DNA of 40,284 nucleotides from Pseudomonas citronellolis (GCF_029335315.1 NZ_JARJLT010000326.1:1-40284), one strand, 5' to 3'; positions 16,293 to 26,230 are shown, numbered from the stretch's first letter. Notes: generated by a model not told the origin, from the sequence alone. Made by a program: numbers and translations.

Positions 16293-18337
16293 CACGCGGC
16301 CTCCTCGGCCAGGCCGGAGTGGCGCAGCAGGGCGTCGATCGACGGCTCGCGGCCGCGGAAGGCGACGAACAGCGCCATCGGCTCCTGCGAGCCGCCCTTG
16401 GCCAGGATCGCCTCGCGGAAGGCGGCGCCGGTCTGCGGGTTGAACACGCCTTCTTCCTCGAAGCGCGAGAAGGCGTCGGCCGACAGCACTTCCGCCCACT
16501 TGTAGCTGTAGTAACCGGCCGCGTAACCGCCGGCGAAGATGTGCGCGAAGCTGTTGGCGAAGCGGTTGTACGCCGGTGGGCGCATCACCGCCACTTCGTC
16601 GCGCACGCCGTTGAGCACATCGAGCACGCCGCGGCCGTCGCCATGGCTGGTGTGCAGCTCGAAGTCGAACAGCGAGAACTCCAGCTGGCGCACCATCATC
16701 AGGCCGGACTGGAAGTTCTTCGCCGCCAGCATCTTCTCCAGGATGTCCTGGGGCAGCGGCGCGCCGCTCTCGTAGTGGCCGGAGATCAGCGCCAGGCCCT
16801 CGGGCTCCCAGCACCAGTTCTCCATGAACTGGCTGGGCAGCTCGACCGCGTCCCAGGCCACGCCGTTGATGCCCGAGGCGCCGGCGTGTTCGACGCGGGT
16901 CAGCAGGTGGTGCAGGCCGTGGCCGAACTCGTGGAACAGGGTGGTCACTTCGTCGTGGGTCAGCAGCGCCGGCTTGCCGCCGACGGCGGGGGTGAAGTTG
17001 CACACCAGGTAGGCGACCGGGGCGATCAGCTGGCCGCCGGCGTCGCGGCGACGGTCGCGGGCGCCATCCATCCAGGCGCCGCCGCGTTTGTTGGCGCGGG
17101 CGTAGAGGTCGAAGTAGAAGCGCCCGACGTGCTGGCCGTTCTCCTCGATCTCGAACAGGCGCACGTCCGGGTGCCAGCGCTCGAAGCCATGCAGCTCGCG
17201 AATCTGGATGCCATAGAGCTTCTGCACGATGGCGAACAGGCCGGACAGCACCTTGTCCACCGGGAAGTAGGCGCGCAGGGCTTCCTGCGACACACTGTAG
17301 CGCGCTTCGCGCAGCTTCTCGCCGTAGTAGCCGGAATCCCAGCTCTGCAGCTCGGCGCAGCCCTGCTCGGCGGCGTAGGCCTTGAGCTGGTCCAGGTCGC
17401 GCTGGGCGAAGGGCTTGCTGCGCACCGCCAGGTCGCGCAGGAAGTGCAGCACCTGCTGCGGCGACTCGGCCATCTTGGTCGCCAGCGACAGCGCCGAGAA
17501 GTTCGCGTAGCCCAGCAGGCGCGCCAGTTCCTGGCGCAGGTCGAGGATTTCCTGCATCACCGGGCCGTTGTCGTTCTGCCCGGCGTTCGGGCCCTGGTCG
17601 GAGGCGCGGGTGCAGTAGGCGGCGTAGACCTCTTCGCGCAGGGCGCGGTCCTGGGCGTAGGTCATCACCGCGAAGTAGCTGGGGAATTCCAGGCTGATCA
17701 GCCAGCCGTCCAGGCCCTTGGCCTCGGCGGCCTGCTGCATCTGCGCCTTGGCCGAGTCGGTGAGGCCGGCCAGGGCGGCTTCGTCGGTGACGTGCTTGGT
17801 CCAGGCCTGGGTGGCGTCGAGCAGCTGGTTGGAGAAGCGGCTGCCCAGCTCGGACAGGCGCGCCTGGATTTCGGCGTAGCGCTGCTGCTGGTCGGCCGGC
17901 AGGTCGATGCCGGACAGGCGGAAGTCGCGCAGGGCGTGTTCGAGGATGGTCTTCTGGGCCAGGTCGAAGTGCGTCGCGACGGGGCTGCCGGCCAGCGCTT
18001 CGTAGGCCTTGAACAGCTCGCGGTTCTGGCCCAGCTCGGTCCAGTAGGCCGAGAGCATCGGCAGGCAGCCTTCGTAGGCTTCGCGCAGCTCGGCGCTGTT
18101 GCACACCGCGTTGAGGTGGCTCACCGGGCTCCAGGCGGCGCCCAGGCGCGCGTGCAGTTCGTCCATGGCCAGCACCAGGCCGTCCCAGCTCGGGTTGGCG
18201 CCCTGGCTTTCGAGGATGCGCGCGATGGCCGCGCGGTTGTCGGCGAGGATCTGCTCGATGGCCGGCTTCACGTGCTCGGGGCGGATGGCGGAGAAGGGCG
18301 GCAGGTCGTAGTTCTGCAGAAGGGGGTTCGCGCTCAC
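16292..18337 (-). CDS. prlC: Oligopeptidase A (M3 metallopeptidase)
   Basis: A cytoplasmic zinc metallopeptidase that degrades oligopeptides, including cleaved signal peptides. The zinc motif HEFGH is at H469-E470-H473 (TLFHEFGHGLHHLL), and the third ligand is in the GINGVAWDAVELPSQ helix about 25 residues later. The GTG at 18337 gives 681 residues beginning MSANPLLQNYDLPPFS, which matches the family start, with AAGG 8 nt upstream. The ATG 15 codons further upstream would add residues not found in the family. It is divergent from the gamma-carbonic-anhydrase-like gene across 77 nt, and its last base is shared with the yheV start codon. Confidence 0.96.
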   Translation of the reverse strand: MSANPLLQNYDLPPFSAIRPEHVKPAIEQILADNRAAIARILESQGANPSWDGLVLAMDELHARLGAAWSPVSHLNAVCNSAELREAYEGCLPMLSAYWTELGQNRELFKAYEALAGSPVATHFDLAQKTILEHALRDFRLSGIDLPADQQQRYAEIQARLSELGSRFSNQLLDATQAWTKHVTDEAALAGLTDSAKAQMQQAAEAKGLDGWLISLEFPSYFAVMTYAQDRALREEVYAAYCTRASDQGPNAGQNDNGPVMQEILDLRQELARLLGYANFSALSLATKMAESPQQVLHFLRDLAVRSKPFAQRDLDQLKAYAAEQGCAELQSWDSGYYGEKLREARYSVSQEALRAYFPVDKVLSGLFAIVQKLYGIQIRELHGFERWHPDVRLFEIEENGQHVGRFYFDLYARANKRGGAWMDGARDRRRDAGGQLIAPVAYLVCNFTPAVGGKPALLTHDEVTTLFHEFGHGLHHLLTRVEHAGASGINGVAWDAVELPSQFMENWCWEPEGLALISGHYESGAPLPQDILEKMLAAKNFQSGLMMVRQLEFSLFDFELHTSHGDGRGVLDVLNGVRDEVAVMRPPAYNRFANSFAHIFAGGYAAGYYSYKWAEVLSADAFSRFEEEGVFNPQTGAAFREAILAKGGSQEPMALFVAFRGREPSIDALLRHSGLAEEAA

Positions 18338-18414
18338 GGTGGCAACCTTGGCTGAGGAAACACCCGGCCATCTTAAATACAATCGGCGTCATCCGCAGCC
18401 TGAAGGAAGCTATC

Positions 18415-18957
18415 GTGGCCATACGTACGTATCAGGGCAAAACGCCATCGCTCGGCGAACGCGTCTTCGTCGACCCCAGCGCCGTGCTCATCGGCGACAT
18501 CGAACTCGGCGCCGACAGCTCGGTGTGGCCGCTGGTGACCATCCGCGGCGACATGCACCGCATCCGCATCGGCAGCCGTACCAGCATCCAGGACGGCAGC
18601 GTGCTGCACATCACCCACGCCGGCCCGTTCAACCCGGATGGCTTCCCGCTGACCATCGGCGACGAAGTGACCGTCGGCCACAAGGTGCTGCTGCACGGCT
18701 GCACGGTGGGCAACCGGGTGCTGGTGGGCATGGGCTGCATCGTCATGGACGGCGCGGTGATCGAGGACGAAGTGATCCTCGGCGCCGGCAGCCTGGTGCC
18801 ACCGGGCAAGGTGCTGGAGAGCGGCTTCCTCTACGTCGGCAGCCCGGCGAAGAAGGCCCGGCCGCTGACCGACAAGGAGCGCGCGTTCTTCGCCTACACC
18901 GCCGGCAACTACGTGAAGCTCAAGGACCAGCACATCGCCGAGGGCTACACGGCGTAG
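18415..18957 (+). CDS. Gamma-carbonic-anhydrase-like hexapeptide-repeat protein (YrdA family)
   Basis: A 180-residue left-handed beta-helix protein built from hexapeptide repeats (for example IELGADSSVWPLVTIRGDMHRIRIGSRTSIQDGS). Three metal-ligand histidines are present at the family positions: H68 (LHITHAG), H89 (VGHKV) and H94 (LLHG). The acidic catalytic residues of the Methanosarcina enzyme are not obvious, so carbonic anhydrase activity is uncertain, as for E. coli YrdA. The start is GTG with AAGGA 8 nt upstream. A possible -10, TACAAT, is at 18378-18383 in the short divergent region with prlC. The C-terminal helix packs against the beta-helix in this family. Confidence 0.93.
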   Translation: MAIRTYQGKTPSLGERVFVDPSAVLIGDIELGADSSVWPLVTIRGDMHRIRIGSRTSIQDGSVLHITHAGPFNPDGFPLTIGDEVTVGHKVLLHGCTVGNRVLVGMGCIVMDGAVIEDEVILGAGSLVPPGKVLESGFLYVGSPAKKARPLTDKERAFFAYTAGNYVKLKDQHIAEGYTA

Positions 18958-19013
18958 AATCAGCCATCGTTTTTCGCCGGCCCCGCGCCGGGCGCAGCCA
19001 GAGCCAGATCACC

Positions 19014-19664
19014 ATGCATTACCAGAACATCCTCTTCGACCTCGACGGCACCCTCACCGACCCGCGCGAGGGCATCACCCGTTCGATCCAGTACGCGCTG
19101 GCCCAGCTCGGCATCGACGAGCCGGACCTGCGCCAGCTCGAGCACTTCATCGGCCCGCCGCTGCTGCAGTGCTTCATGAGCAGCTACGGCTTCGACGAGG
19201 CGCGCGCCTGGGAGGCGGTGAACCACTACCGGGTGCGCTTCAAGGACACCGGGCTGTACGAGAACCGGGTGTTCGACGGTGTCGGCGAGCTGCTCGCGCT
19301 GCTCGGCGGGCAGGGCCGCACGCTGTACATCGCCACCAGCAAGCCGACGGTGTTCGCCGCCGAGATCGCCCGGCACTTCGACTTCGCCCGGCACTTCAAG
19401 GTGATCTACGGCAGCGAGCTGGATGGCACCCGCACCAACAAGGTCGAGCTGATCGAGCACCTGCTGCGCCTGGAAGGCCTGGAGCCGGCGCAGACGCTGA
19501 TGATCGGCGACCGCAAGCACGACCTGATCGGCGCCCAGCGCAACGGCCTGAGCAGCGCCGGGGTGGGTTATGGTTTCGGCAGCCGCGAGGAGCTGCTGGC
19601 CGAGAATCCGACGCATTACTTCGCCACCCTGGGCGAGCTGCGGGCCGCGTTCGGCGCGGCCTGA
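19014..19664 (+). CDS. HAD-superfamily phosphatase (phosphoglycolate-phosphatase-like)
   Basis: A 216-residue HAD hydrolase. Motif I is FDLDGTLTD (nucleophile and general-acid Asp pair), motif II is IATSKP, motif III contributes the lysine in TNKVELI, and motif IV is IGDRKHDLIGAQRNG. The cap is alpha-helical and inserted after motif I, as in Gph and pyrimidine-nucleotidase-like members (HAD-IA). The substrate cannot be told from sequence. The ribosome site before the ATG (19014) is weak, so translation may depend on the gene 56 nt upstream. It corresponds to PA0065 by context. Confidence 0.92.
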   Translation: MHYQNILFDLDGTLTDPREGITRSIQYALAQLGIDEPDLRQLEHFIGPPLLQCFMSSYGFDEARAWEAVNHYRVRFKDTGLYENRVFDGVGELLALLGGQGRTLYIATSKPTVFAAEIARHFDFARHFKVIYGSELDGTRTNKVELIEHLLRLEGLEPAQTLMIGDRKHDLIGAQRNGLSSAGVGYGFGSREELLAENPTHYFATLGELRAAFGAA

Positions 19665-19793
19665 GGGCTGTAGGACTCTGCCGAAAGGGCATTCCGTGCG
19701 ACCTTCCGTCGGGCCGAATGCCTGCCGCCGGCTGCCATCCGCGCGGCTAAGCCCTGACATTTCAACGATTTGTCTTTTGCGCATTGGCGTCTA

Positions 19794-19808
19794 ATGTCAT
19801 ATTGACAT
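19794..19808. promoter_or_regulatory. Perfect palindrome upstream of cttP
   Basis: ATGTCA-TAT-TGACAT is a perfect 6-bp inverted repeat with a 3-nt centre, in an AT-rich part of the 226-nt gap before cttP and about 83 nt upstream of its ATG. Size and symmetry fit a dimeric repressor or activator site. I do not recognise the cognate regulator. A looser inverted repeat, GGCATTC...GAATGCC (19688-19722), lies further upstream, just after the HAD gene. Confidence 0.5.
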
Positions 19809-19890
19809 CGCATGCTCCTGTTTTAGCTTTCCTTCAGGCCGCCGATGGACTTTCCAGGTACGGATGGCGGCGTCAGCAGCGGAGTGCGGC

Positions 19891-21078
19891 ATGCGCGAAC
19901 AACAGTTTCAATCCGGTGTTCCTTCTGCTTCGGCGCGGCCCCTGCCGCTGAGCCTGGCGCTGCTTTCCACGCCCTGGCTGGTGGCCGCCGCGCTGGCTTG
20001 GCTGGGCCTTGCCCCGTGGTTGGCGCTGGGCCTCGGTTGGCTCGCCTGCCTGGGCCTGGGGGCCTGGTTGCTGGCGACCCCGGCGGCGGCCGGCGCGGCG
20101 CAGTCCGCCAGCCTGGAAGGCCACGACCAGCCGCGCTGGAGCGGTCTGCAGGACGCCACCCAGCGCCATCTGGACGCCATCGGCGGCCACGCCGAGCAGG
20201 TCGACGGCATCCTCCAGCAGGCCATCACCCGCCTCACCGACAGTTTCCATGGCCTGGCCGAGCGCATCGACACCCAGCGCGGCCTGTCCCATTCGCTGAT
20301 CGAGCGCTACGACGGCCGCGGCCGGGTGGACGACGCGATCAACTTCCAGGAATTCATCCACGCCACCCAGACCACCCTCGGCCTGTTCGTCGAGGCGACC
20401 CTGGAGACCAGCCGCACCTCGCAGCTGCTCGCCGAGCGCATGCAGCGGGTGACCGACAAGATCAGCGAGATCCTGCAGTCGACCCAGGACATGGACGCCA
20501 TCGCCAAGCAGACCAACCTGCTGGCCCTGAACGCCGCGATCGAGGCCGCGCGGGCCGGCGAGAGCGGGCGCGGCTTCGCCGTGGTGGCCGACGAGGTGCG
20601 CGCGCTGTCGACCCGCTCGACGCACTTCTCCGAAGCCATCCGCCAGCACGTCGACGTGGTCTACCGGGAGATCAAGGACGCCGAAGGCGCCATCGCCCAG
20701 CTGGCCGAGAAGGACACCTCCTTCGCCCTGGATTCGCGGCAGAAGGTGCAGCACATGCTCGACGACCTGGAGTCGATGAACAGCCACACGCTGAAGGTCG
20801 TCCACGAGCTGGATCGTATCTCCGTCGAGGTCGGCCAGGGCGTCGATTCGGCGGTGACCGCGTTGCAGTTCCAGGACCTCAGCAGCCAGCTGCTGGGGCA
20901 GATCGGCAAGCACTGCGCGCGCCTGGGCGGCCTCGCCGCCGGGCTCGGCGCGCTGGCCGGACGCGCGCCGCAGGAGTGGCGCGGGCAGGTCGAGGCGCAG
21001 ACCCAGGAGCTGGGCCGGCCGCTGGCCAACCCGGTGGCGCAGACCAGCGTCAGCGCCGGCTCCGTGGAATTGTTCTGA
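19891..21078 (+). CDS. cttP: Methyl-accepting chemotaxis protein (CttP-like, PA0180)
   Basis: A 395-residue chemoreceptor with an N-terminal hydrophobic block (about 19-62, enough for two helices) and no periplasmic ligand-binding domain between them. The rest is a coiled-coil signalling domain whose hairpin tip reads [38 protein letters not shown]. In P. aeruginosa CttP is linked to trichloroethylene attraction and lies at the head of the che2 cluster, as here. GGAG at 19881-19884 favours the ATG at 19891 over the one at 19864. There is no C-terminal WEEF-type pentapeptide, so it cannot recruit the cluster's CheR the way Aer2 does. Confidence 0.9.
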   Translation: MREQQFQSGVPSASARPLPLSLALLSTPWLVAAALAWLGLAPWLALGLGWLACLGLGAWLLATPAAAGAAQSASLEGHDQPRWSGLQDATQRHLDAIGGHAEQVDGILQQAITRLTDSFHGLAERIDTQRGLSHSLIERYDGRGRVDDAINFQEFIHATQTTLGLFVEATLETSRTSQLLAERMQRVTDKISEILQSTQDMDAIAKQTNLLALNAAIEAARAGESGRGFAVVADEVRALSTRSTHFSEAIRQHVDVVYREIKDAEGAIAQLAEKDTSFALDSRQKVQHMLDDLESMNSHTLKVVHELDRISVEVGQGVDSAVTALQFQDLSSQLLGQIGKHCARLGGLAAGLGALAGRAPQEWRGQVEAQTQELGRPLANPVAQTSVSAGSVELF

Positions 21079-21267
21079 CCCTTTCGGGTGATACGGATGA
21101 TCGGCAGGCGCGGGCCGACGAATTGCTGACGTCAGCGATTGGACAACCGCGAGACAGGGATTTTACTTAACTGGCGATAGGCCAGTAGCCGGTGCGCAGG
21201 GTGCGCGCCGTGCCAGGATGGGCGCCGAACGATTCGGCAGCGCGTGGCAGCCAACAGGAGGCTCCCG

Positions 21268-21633
21268 ATGGGCAAGCAGATTCTGATAGTCGATGACTCC
21301 GCCTCGATCCGCCAGATGCTCAGCTTCACGCTGAAGTCGGCCGGCTACGACGTGGATGAGGCGGTGGATGGCAAGGATGGCCTGGGCAAGGCGCAACGCA
21401 AGGCCTACCAGCTGGTGTTCACCGACCAGAACATGCCGAACATGGACGGCCTGTCGCTGATCCGCAGCCTGCGCGACATGGGCGGCTACCGCAGCGTGCC
21501 GATCCTCATGCTCACCACCGAGTCCAGCGACGCCATGAAGCAGCAGGGCCGCAGCGCCGGCGCCACCGGCTGGCTGGTGAAGCCGTTCGACCCGCCGAAG
21601 TTGCTGGAAGTCACCCGCAAGGTTCTTCCCTGA
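21268..21633 (+). CDS. cheY: CheY response regulator of the Che2 pathway
   Basis: A 121-residue single receiver domain. The acidic pocket is D9/D10, the phosphorylation site is D53 (FTDQNMPNMDG), the switch threonine is in MLTTES and the invariant lysine is in LVKPFD. It has no output domain and would be phosphorylated by the CheA encoded next. The start is the ATG at 21268, preceded by AGGAGG; the in-frame GTG at 21244 has no such site. It corresponds to PA0179. In the P. aeruginosa Che2 system the target is not the flagellar motor switch in any clear way. A hairpin with 8-bp arms (CCCGCCGG, 21648-21669) follows without a T tract. Confidence 0.95.
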   Translation: MGKQILIVDDSASIRQMLSFTLKSAGYDVDEAVDGKDGLGKAQRKAYQLVFTDQNMPNMDGLSLIRSLRDMGGYRSVPILMLTTESSDAMKQQGRSAGATGWLVKPFDPPKLLEVTRKVLP

Positions 21634-21763
21634 TACCCCATCGACAGCCCGCCGGCTTCGCCCGGCGGGGCATGGCCGTGCCCGCGCGCGGCCCACGGGA
21701 GAGGCAGATGAGCAAGTCCTGCGCAGTAGCGAAGCCGTGGCCTGGCCGGGCGGGAGACACGCC

Positions 21764-23590
21764 ATGAACCCGGACATGAGCCAGTTCCTCCAGGTGTTCT
21801 TCGAGGAAACCGACGAGCACCTGGCCAGCCTGGAGCTGCTGCTGATCGGCCTGGACCTGGACGAGCCGGACGCCGAGGCGCTCAACGGCATCTTCCGCGC
21901 CGCCCACTCGATCAAGGGTTCCAGCGGCATGTTCGGCTTCGACGACATCACCGCCGTGACCCACGAGCTGGAGACCCTGCTCGACCGCATCCGCTGCGGG
22001 CAGATGGCGCCACGGGCGGAGATGATCTCGCTGTTCCTTGAAACCCGCGACCTGCTGCAGCGCCTGCTCGACGTGCAGCGCGAGCAGCGCCCGGACCCGA
22101 GCCTGCCGGTGCAGGACACCGTCGAGCGCCTGCGCGCCTGGCTGCGGGAGCCGGCCGTGGAGGCGGCGGACGACAGCTTCGGGCGGTTCGACGAGGCGCT
22201 GTCGGCGGTCCCGGTCGAGGCCGCCGGCGACGACGATTTCGGTTTCTTCGATGACGCCCCGGGTGTGCCGGGCGAGGCCGTGGCCGCCGAGCCCTTCGGC
22301 CTGTTCGACGACGCCCCCGGCGCGCCCCGGGCCGTGGCGCTGGCGCCGGTCGTCGCGCCCGAGCCGGCCAAGGCCGCGCCGGCGCCGCGTGGCGAGAGCG
22401 AATCCAGCTCGATCCGGGTCAGCGTCGAGAAGATCGACAGCCTGATCAACCTGGTGGGCGAGCTGGTGATCACCCAGGCCATGCTCGGCCAGCTCAGCGA
22501 GGAACTCGACCCCGGCCGCTACGAGCGCCTGCAGCAGGCGCTGGCGCAGCTCGAACACAACACCCGTGACCTGCAGGAATCGGTGATGTCGATCCGCATG
22601 CTGCCGATCAGCTTCATCTTCAGCCGCTTCCCGCGCCTGGTGCGCGACACCTCGCAGCGCCTGGGCAAACAGGTGGAGTTGCTGCTGCACGGCGAGCACA
22701 CCGAGCTGGACAAGAGCGTCATCGAGAAGCTCAGCGACCCGCTCACGCACATCGTGCGCAACAGCATCGACCACGGCATCGAGCTCCCCGCCGAGCGCCT
22801 GGCCGCCGGCAAGCCGGCCAGCGGCACGGTGAAGCTCGCCGCCAGCCACCAGGGCGGCAGCATCGTGGTGGAAATCTCCGATGACGGTCGCGGCCTGTCC
22901 CGCGAGCGCATCCTGGCCAAGGCCCGCGAACAGGGCCTGGCGGCCCACGAGGGGATGAGCGACGCCGAGGTCTGGCAGCTGGTCTTCCTGCCCGGCTTCT
23001 CCACCGCCGAGGCGGTCACCGAGCTGTCCGGGCGCGGCGTCGGCATGGACGTGGTGCGGCGCAACATCCAGGCCATGGGCGGGCGTATCGACATCGACTC
23101 GGCGCAGGGCGTCGGCACCCGCATGAGCATCCGCCTGCCGCTGACCCTGGCGATCCTCGACGGCCTGATCGTCTCGGTGGCGCGGGTCAACTACGTGATC
23201 CCGCTGACCTACATCGTCGAATCGCTGCAGGCCCGCGCCGACGACGTGCGCGGCATGGCCGGCGACGAGGCGGCGGTGATCCGCGTGCGCGGCGAGTACC
23301 TGCCGCTGTTTTCCCTGCACGCCCTGCTGGGTGTGGCCGGCGAGCCGCTGCCACCCGAGCGCGCGATCGTCGTCATCCTCGAATCCGAGGGGCGCAGCTT
23401 CGCCCTGCAGGTGGACGAGCTGGTCGGCCAGCAGCAGGTGGTGATCAAGAGCCTGGAACAGAACTTCCGCCGGATCGACGGGATCGCCGGCGCCACCATC
23501 ATGGGCGACGGCAGCGTCGCCCTGATCCTCGATGTCGATGCCCTGCCGCGCCTGGCGGCGCACGGAGAACGCCTGCATGAACAGTCCTGA
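21764..23590 (+). CDS. cheA: CheA histidine kinase of the Che2 pathway
   Basis: A 608-residue kinase. Domains: P1/Hpt (about 1-125, phosphorylated H48 in [10 protein letters not shown]), a linker (130-212), P3 dimerisation (213-285), P4 ATPase (about 290-460; N box [11 protein letters not shown]1 DDGRGL, G2 GRGVGMDVV) and P5 CheW-like (about 463-600). There is no recognisable P2 (CheY-docking) domain. In its place the linker holds three copies of a short motif: FGRFDE (139-144), FGFFDDAPG (159-167) and FGLFDDAPG (178-186). The ATG at 21764 has GGGAG upstream. The 3' end overlaps cheW by 14 nt, implying coupled translation. It corresponds to PA0178. Confidence 0.96.
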   Translation: MNPDMSQFLQVFFEETDEHLASLELLLIGLDLDEPDAEALNGIFRAAHSIKGSSGMFGFDDITAVTHELETLLDRIRCGQMAPRAEMISLFLETRDLLQRLLDVQREQRPDPSLPVQDTVERLRAWLREPAVEAADDSFGRFDEALSAVPVEAAGDDDFGFFDDAPGVPGEAVAAEPFGLFDDAPGAPRAVALAPVVAPEPAKAAPAPRGESESSSIRVSVEKIDSLINLVGELVITQAMLGQLSEELDPGRYERLQQALAQLEHNTRDLQESVMSIRMLPISFIFSRFPRLVRDTSQRLGKQVELLLHGEHTELDKSVIEKLSDPLTHIVRNSIDHGIELPAERLAAGKPASGTVKLAASHQGGSIVVEISDDGRGLSRERILAKAREQGLAAHEGMSDAEVWQLVFLPGFSTAEAVTELSGRGVGMDVVRRNIQAMGGRIDIDSAQGVGTRMSIRLPLTLAILDGLIVSVARVNYVIPLTYIVESLQARADDVRGMAGDEAAVIRVRGEYLPLFSLHALLGVAGEPLPPERAIVVILESEGRSFALQVDELVGQQQVVIKSLEQNFRRIDGIAGATIMGDGSVALILDVDALPRLAAHGERLHEQS

Positions 23591-24062
23591 AGCGAGCCCG
23601 GCCGGCGGCCTGGCCCAGGAGTACCTGACCTTCACCCTGGGCCGCGAGGAGTACGCCATCGACATCCTCCGCGTCCAGGAAATCCGCGGCTACGACCAGG
23701 TCACCGCGATCGCCAACGCCCCGGCCTTCATCAAGGGCGTGATCAACCTGCGCGGGGCGATCGTGCCGATCGTCGACCTGCGCATCAAGTTCAACCTGGC
23801 CGATGTCGGCTACGACCAGTTCACCGTGGTCATCATCCTCAACGTCGGCCGGCGCATCGTCGGCGCGGTGGTCGACTCGGTGTCCGACGTCATCGCCCTG
23901 GGCGGCGAGGAGATCAAGCCGCCGCCGGAGTTCGGCTCCAGCTTCGACAGCGAGTACCTGCTGGGCCTGGCCACGGCCGGCGAACGCATGCTGATCCTGG
24001 TGGACATCGAGAAACTCATGACCAGCCGCGAAATGGCGCTGGTCGACGAAGCCGCGGCCTGA
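23577..24062 (+). CDS. cheW: CheW coupling protein of the Che2 pathway
   Basis: A 161-residue SH3-like adaptor that links chemoreceptors to CheA in signalling arrays. Family motifs are present: [26 protein letters not shown] and [11 protein letters not shown]. The ATG lies inside the end of cheA (14-nt overlap), which should keep CheA and CheW in proportion. The first 14 residues are an unstructured Pro/Ala/Ser extension. It is followed after 51 nt by aer2 and corresponds to PA0177. Confidence 0.96.
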   Translation: MNSPEASPAGGLAQEYLTFTLGREEYAIDILRVQEIRGYDQVTAIANAPAFIKGVINLRGAIVPIVDLRIKFNLADVGYDQFTVVIILNVGRRIVGAVVDSVSDVIALGGEEIKPPPEFGSSFDSEYLLGLATAGERMLILVDIEKLMTSREMALVDEAAA

Positions 24063-24113
24063 ACCGCGGCCACGCCAACAACTGACGCAGCCTGAAGCGC
24101 AGGGGACGAGAGA

Positions 24114-26132
24114 ATGGGACTGTTCAACGCACACGCCGTGGCGCAGCAGCGCGCCGACCGTATCACCGCCGTACTCCAGTCGCTGGCCGAGGGGCGCCTC
24201 GACGCCGCCATCGGCGACGCCCCGGCGCCCGGCTACGAGCGCCTCTACGAAGGCCTGCGCGACGTACAGAAGGCGCTCCGCCAGCAGCGCGCCGAGGTCG
24301 AGCAGGTGCAGGCCCTGGAAGCCGGCCTGGCGGAGATGACCCGCCAGCACGAGGCCGGCTGGATCGACGAGGTGATCCCGGTGGCCAGGTTCGATGGCCG
24401 CCCGGCGCGCATCGCCCAGGGCATCAACGAACTGGTGGCCGCGCACATCGCCGTGAAGATGCGCGTGGTGGCCACGGTCACCGCCTACGGGCGCGGCGAC
24501 TTCAGCGTCGACATGGACCGCCTGCCGGGCAAGAAGGCGCAGATCACCGAGGCCATCGACGGCGTACGCGACGCGCTCAAGGCCGCGGCCAGCGCCGCCG
24601 ACTACAACGCGCGGATCAAGAGCGCGCTGGACAACGTCTCGGCCAACGTGATGATCGCCGACAACGACCTCGACATCATCTACATGAACCGCACCGTCAG
24701 CGAGATGCTCGGCCGCGCCGAGGCGGACATCCGCAAGCAGCTGCCGAACTTCAACGCCGGCAAGCTGATGGGCGCCAACATCGACGTGTTCCACAAGAAC
24801 CCGGCGCACCAGCGCACCATGCTGGCGCACCTCACGGCGCCGCACAAAGCCGAGCTGAATCTCGGCGGGCGGCGTTTCGCCCTGGACGTGGTGCCGGTGT
24901 TCAACGACGCCGGCCAGCGCCTGGGCTCGGCGGTGCAATGGACCGACCGTACCGAGGAGTACCGCGCCGAACAGGAAGTCTCGCAGCTGGTCGAGGCCGC
25001 CGCCGCCGGTGACTTCAGCAAGCGCATCGAGGCGGACAACAAGGAAGGCTTCTTCCTCAAGCTGGCCAGCGGCCTGAACACGCTGGTGGACACCGCCGAC
25101 AAGGGCCTCAAGGACGTCTCGCGGATGCTCGCGGCGCTGGCCCAGGGCGACCTCACCCAGCGCATCGAGGCCGACTACCAGGGCACCTTCGGCGAGCTCA
25201 AGGACTATGCCAACGACACCGCGCAGAGCCTCTCGCGCATGCTCGGGCAGATCCGCGAGGCGGCCGACACCATCGGCACCGCCGCCAGCGAGATCGCCAG
25301 CGGCAACGCCGAGCTGTCCACCCGCACCGAGCAGCAGGCTTCCAGCCTGGAGGAAACCGCGTCGAGCATGGAGGAGCTGACCAGCACCGTGAAGCTCAAC
25401 GCGGAGAACGCGCGGCAGGCCAACTCGCTGGCGGTGAACGCCTCGGAAGTGGCCACCGAGGGTGGCAACGTGGTGCAGAAGGTGGTCGGCACCATGTCGG
25501 CGATCAACGACTCGGCGCGCAAGATCGCCGACATCATCGGGGTCATCGACGGCATCGCCTTCCAGACCAACATCCTCGCCCTCAACGCCGCGGTGGAAGC
25601 CGCGCGGGCCGGCGAGCAGGGCCGCGGCTTCGCCGTGGTGGCCGGCGAGGTGCGCACCCTGGCGCAGCGTTCGGCGGCGGCGGCCAAGGAGATCAAGACG
25701 CTGATCAGCGACTCGGTGGACAAGGTCGAGAGCGGCAACACCCTGGTGGCCCAGGCCGGCCAGACCATGAGCGACATCGTGGTGGCGATCAAGCGGGTGA
25801 CCGACATCATGGCCGAGATCGCCGCCGCCAGCGCCGAGCAGAGCAGCGGCATCGAGGAGGTCAACGGCGCGGTGTCGCAGATGGACGAGATGACCCAGCA
25901 GAACGCCGCCCTGGTGGAGGAGGCGGCGGCCTCGGCCGAGGCCCTGCAGGAGCAGGCCGGGATGCTCAACCAGTCGGTGGCGGTGTTCAAGCTCGACGGC
26001 CATGCCAGCGTGGTGCAGCTGCCGACCCCGCGTTCGATCCCGGTCGCCGCCGCGCAACCGCTATCGCGCGCCGCGCGCGGGCTGGCCAAGGTGGCGAAGG
26101 CGAAGAAGGACGAGGACTGGGAGGAGTTCTGA
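24114..26132 (+). CDS. aer2: Aer2 soluble oxygen-sensing chemoreceptor
   Basis: A 672-residue receptor without membrane segments. Poly-HAMP units occupy about 1-160, a haem PAS domain 165-282, further HAMP units 284-386 and the signalling hairpin 387-630 (tip [34 protein letters not shown]). Numbering is offset by 7 from P. aeruginosa Aer2: H227 corresponds to the haem ligand H234 (DVFHKNP) and W276 to the O2-stabilising W283 (AVQWTDR), so both key residues are kept. The C-terminus is DWEEF after a flexible linker, the tether for CheR in this pathway; the P. aeruginosa tail is GWEEF. It should bind O2 and signal through CheA2/CheW2. Confidence 0.96.
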   Translation: MGLFNAHAVAQQRADRITAVLQSLAEGRLDAAIGDAPAPGYERLYEGLRDVQKALRQQRAEVEQVQALEAGLAEMTRQHEAGWIDEVIPVARFDGRPARIAQGINELVAAHIAVKMRVVATVTAYGRGDFSVDMDRLPGKKAQITEAIDGVRDALKAAASAADYNARIKSALDNVSANVMIADNDLDIIYMNRTVSEMLGRAEADIRKQLPNFNAGKLMGANIDVFHKNPAHQRTMLAHLTAPHKAELNLGGRRFALDVVPVFNDAGQRLGSAVQWTDRTEEYRAEQEVSQLVEAAAAGDFSKRIEADNKEGFFLKLASGLNTLVDTADKGLKDVSRMLAALAQGDLTQRIEADYQGTFGELKDYANDTAQSLSRMLGQIREAADTIGTAASEIASGNAELSTRTEQQASSLEETASSMEELTSTVKLNAENARQANSLAVNASEVATEGGNVVQKVVGTMSAINDSARKIADIIGVIDGIAFQTNILALNAAVEAARAGEQGRGFAVVAGEVRTLAQRSAAAAKEIKTLISDSVDKVESGNTLVAQAGQTMSDIVVAIKRVTDIMAEIAAASAEQSSGIEEVNGAVSQMDEMTQQNAALVEEAAASAEALQEQAGMLNQSVAVFKLDGHASVVQLPTPRSIPVAAAQPLSRAARGLAKVAKAKKDEDWEEF

Positions 26133-26149
26133 GGCGCGCGAGAACGTCG

Positions 26150-26230
26150 CTGGGCCCCCGCGTTCGCGGGGGTGACGGGATCGGGCGCGGAGTTCCCGGT
26201 GTCATCCCCGCGGATGCGGGGACCCAGTGC
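26150..26230. repeat. CCCGCG-TT-CGCGGG hairpin pair between aer2 and cheR
   Basis: An 8-bp perfect hairpin (CCCCCGCG/CGCGGGGG, 26155-26172) is followed by GTGACGG. A second hairpin with 6-bp arms (CCCCGC/GCGGGG, 26206-26221) is preceded by GTCAT. The flanks TGGGC and ACCCAGTGCC match the flanks of the hairpin pair at 5228-5290, but the two units are in the opposite order. It fills most of the 134-nt aer2-cheR gap and may change the ratio of receptor to CheR, CheD and CheB. Confidence 0.8.

Noticed and set aside
19864-19890. Upstream ATG for cttP
   Set aside because: The ATG at 19891 has GGAG at a 6-nt spacing; the one at 19864 has a poorer site and adds only nine unremarkable residues.
21078-21090. 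ACCC-TTTC-GGGT hairpin after cttP as a terminator
   Set aside because: The stem is only 4 bp and no T tract follows.
23499-26057. Long minus-strand open frame (852 codons) opposite cheA, cheW and aer2
   Set aside because: It is antisense to three well-supported chemotaxis genes, and the composition is that of a shadow frame.
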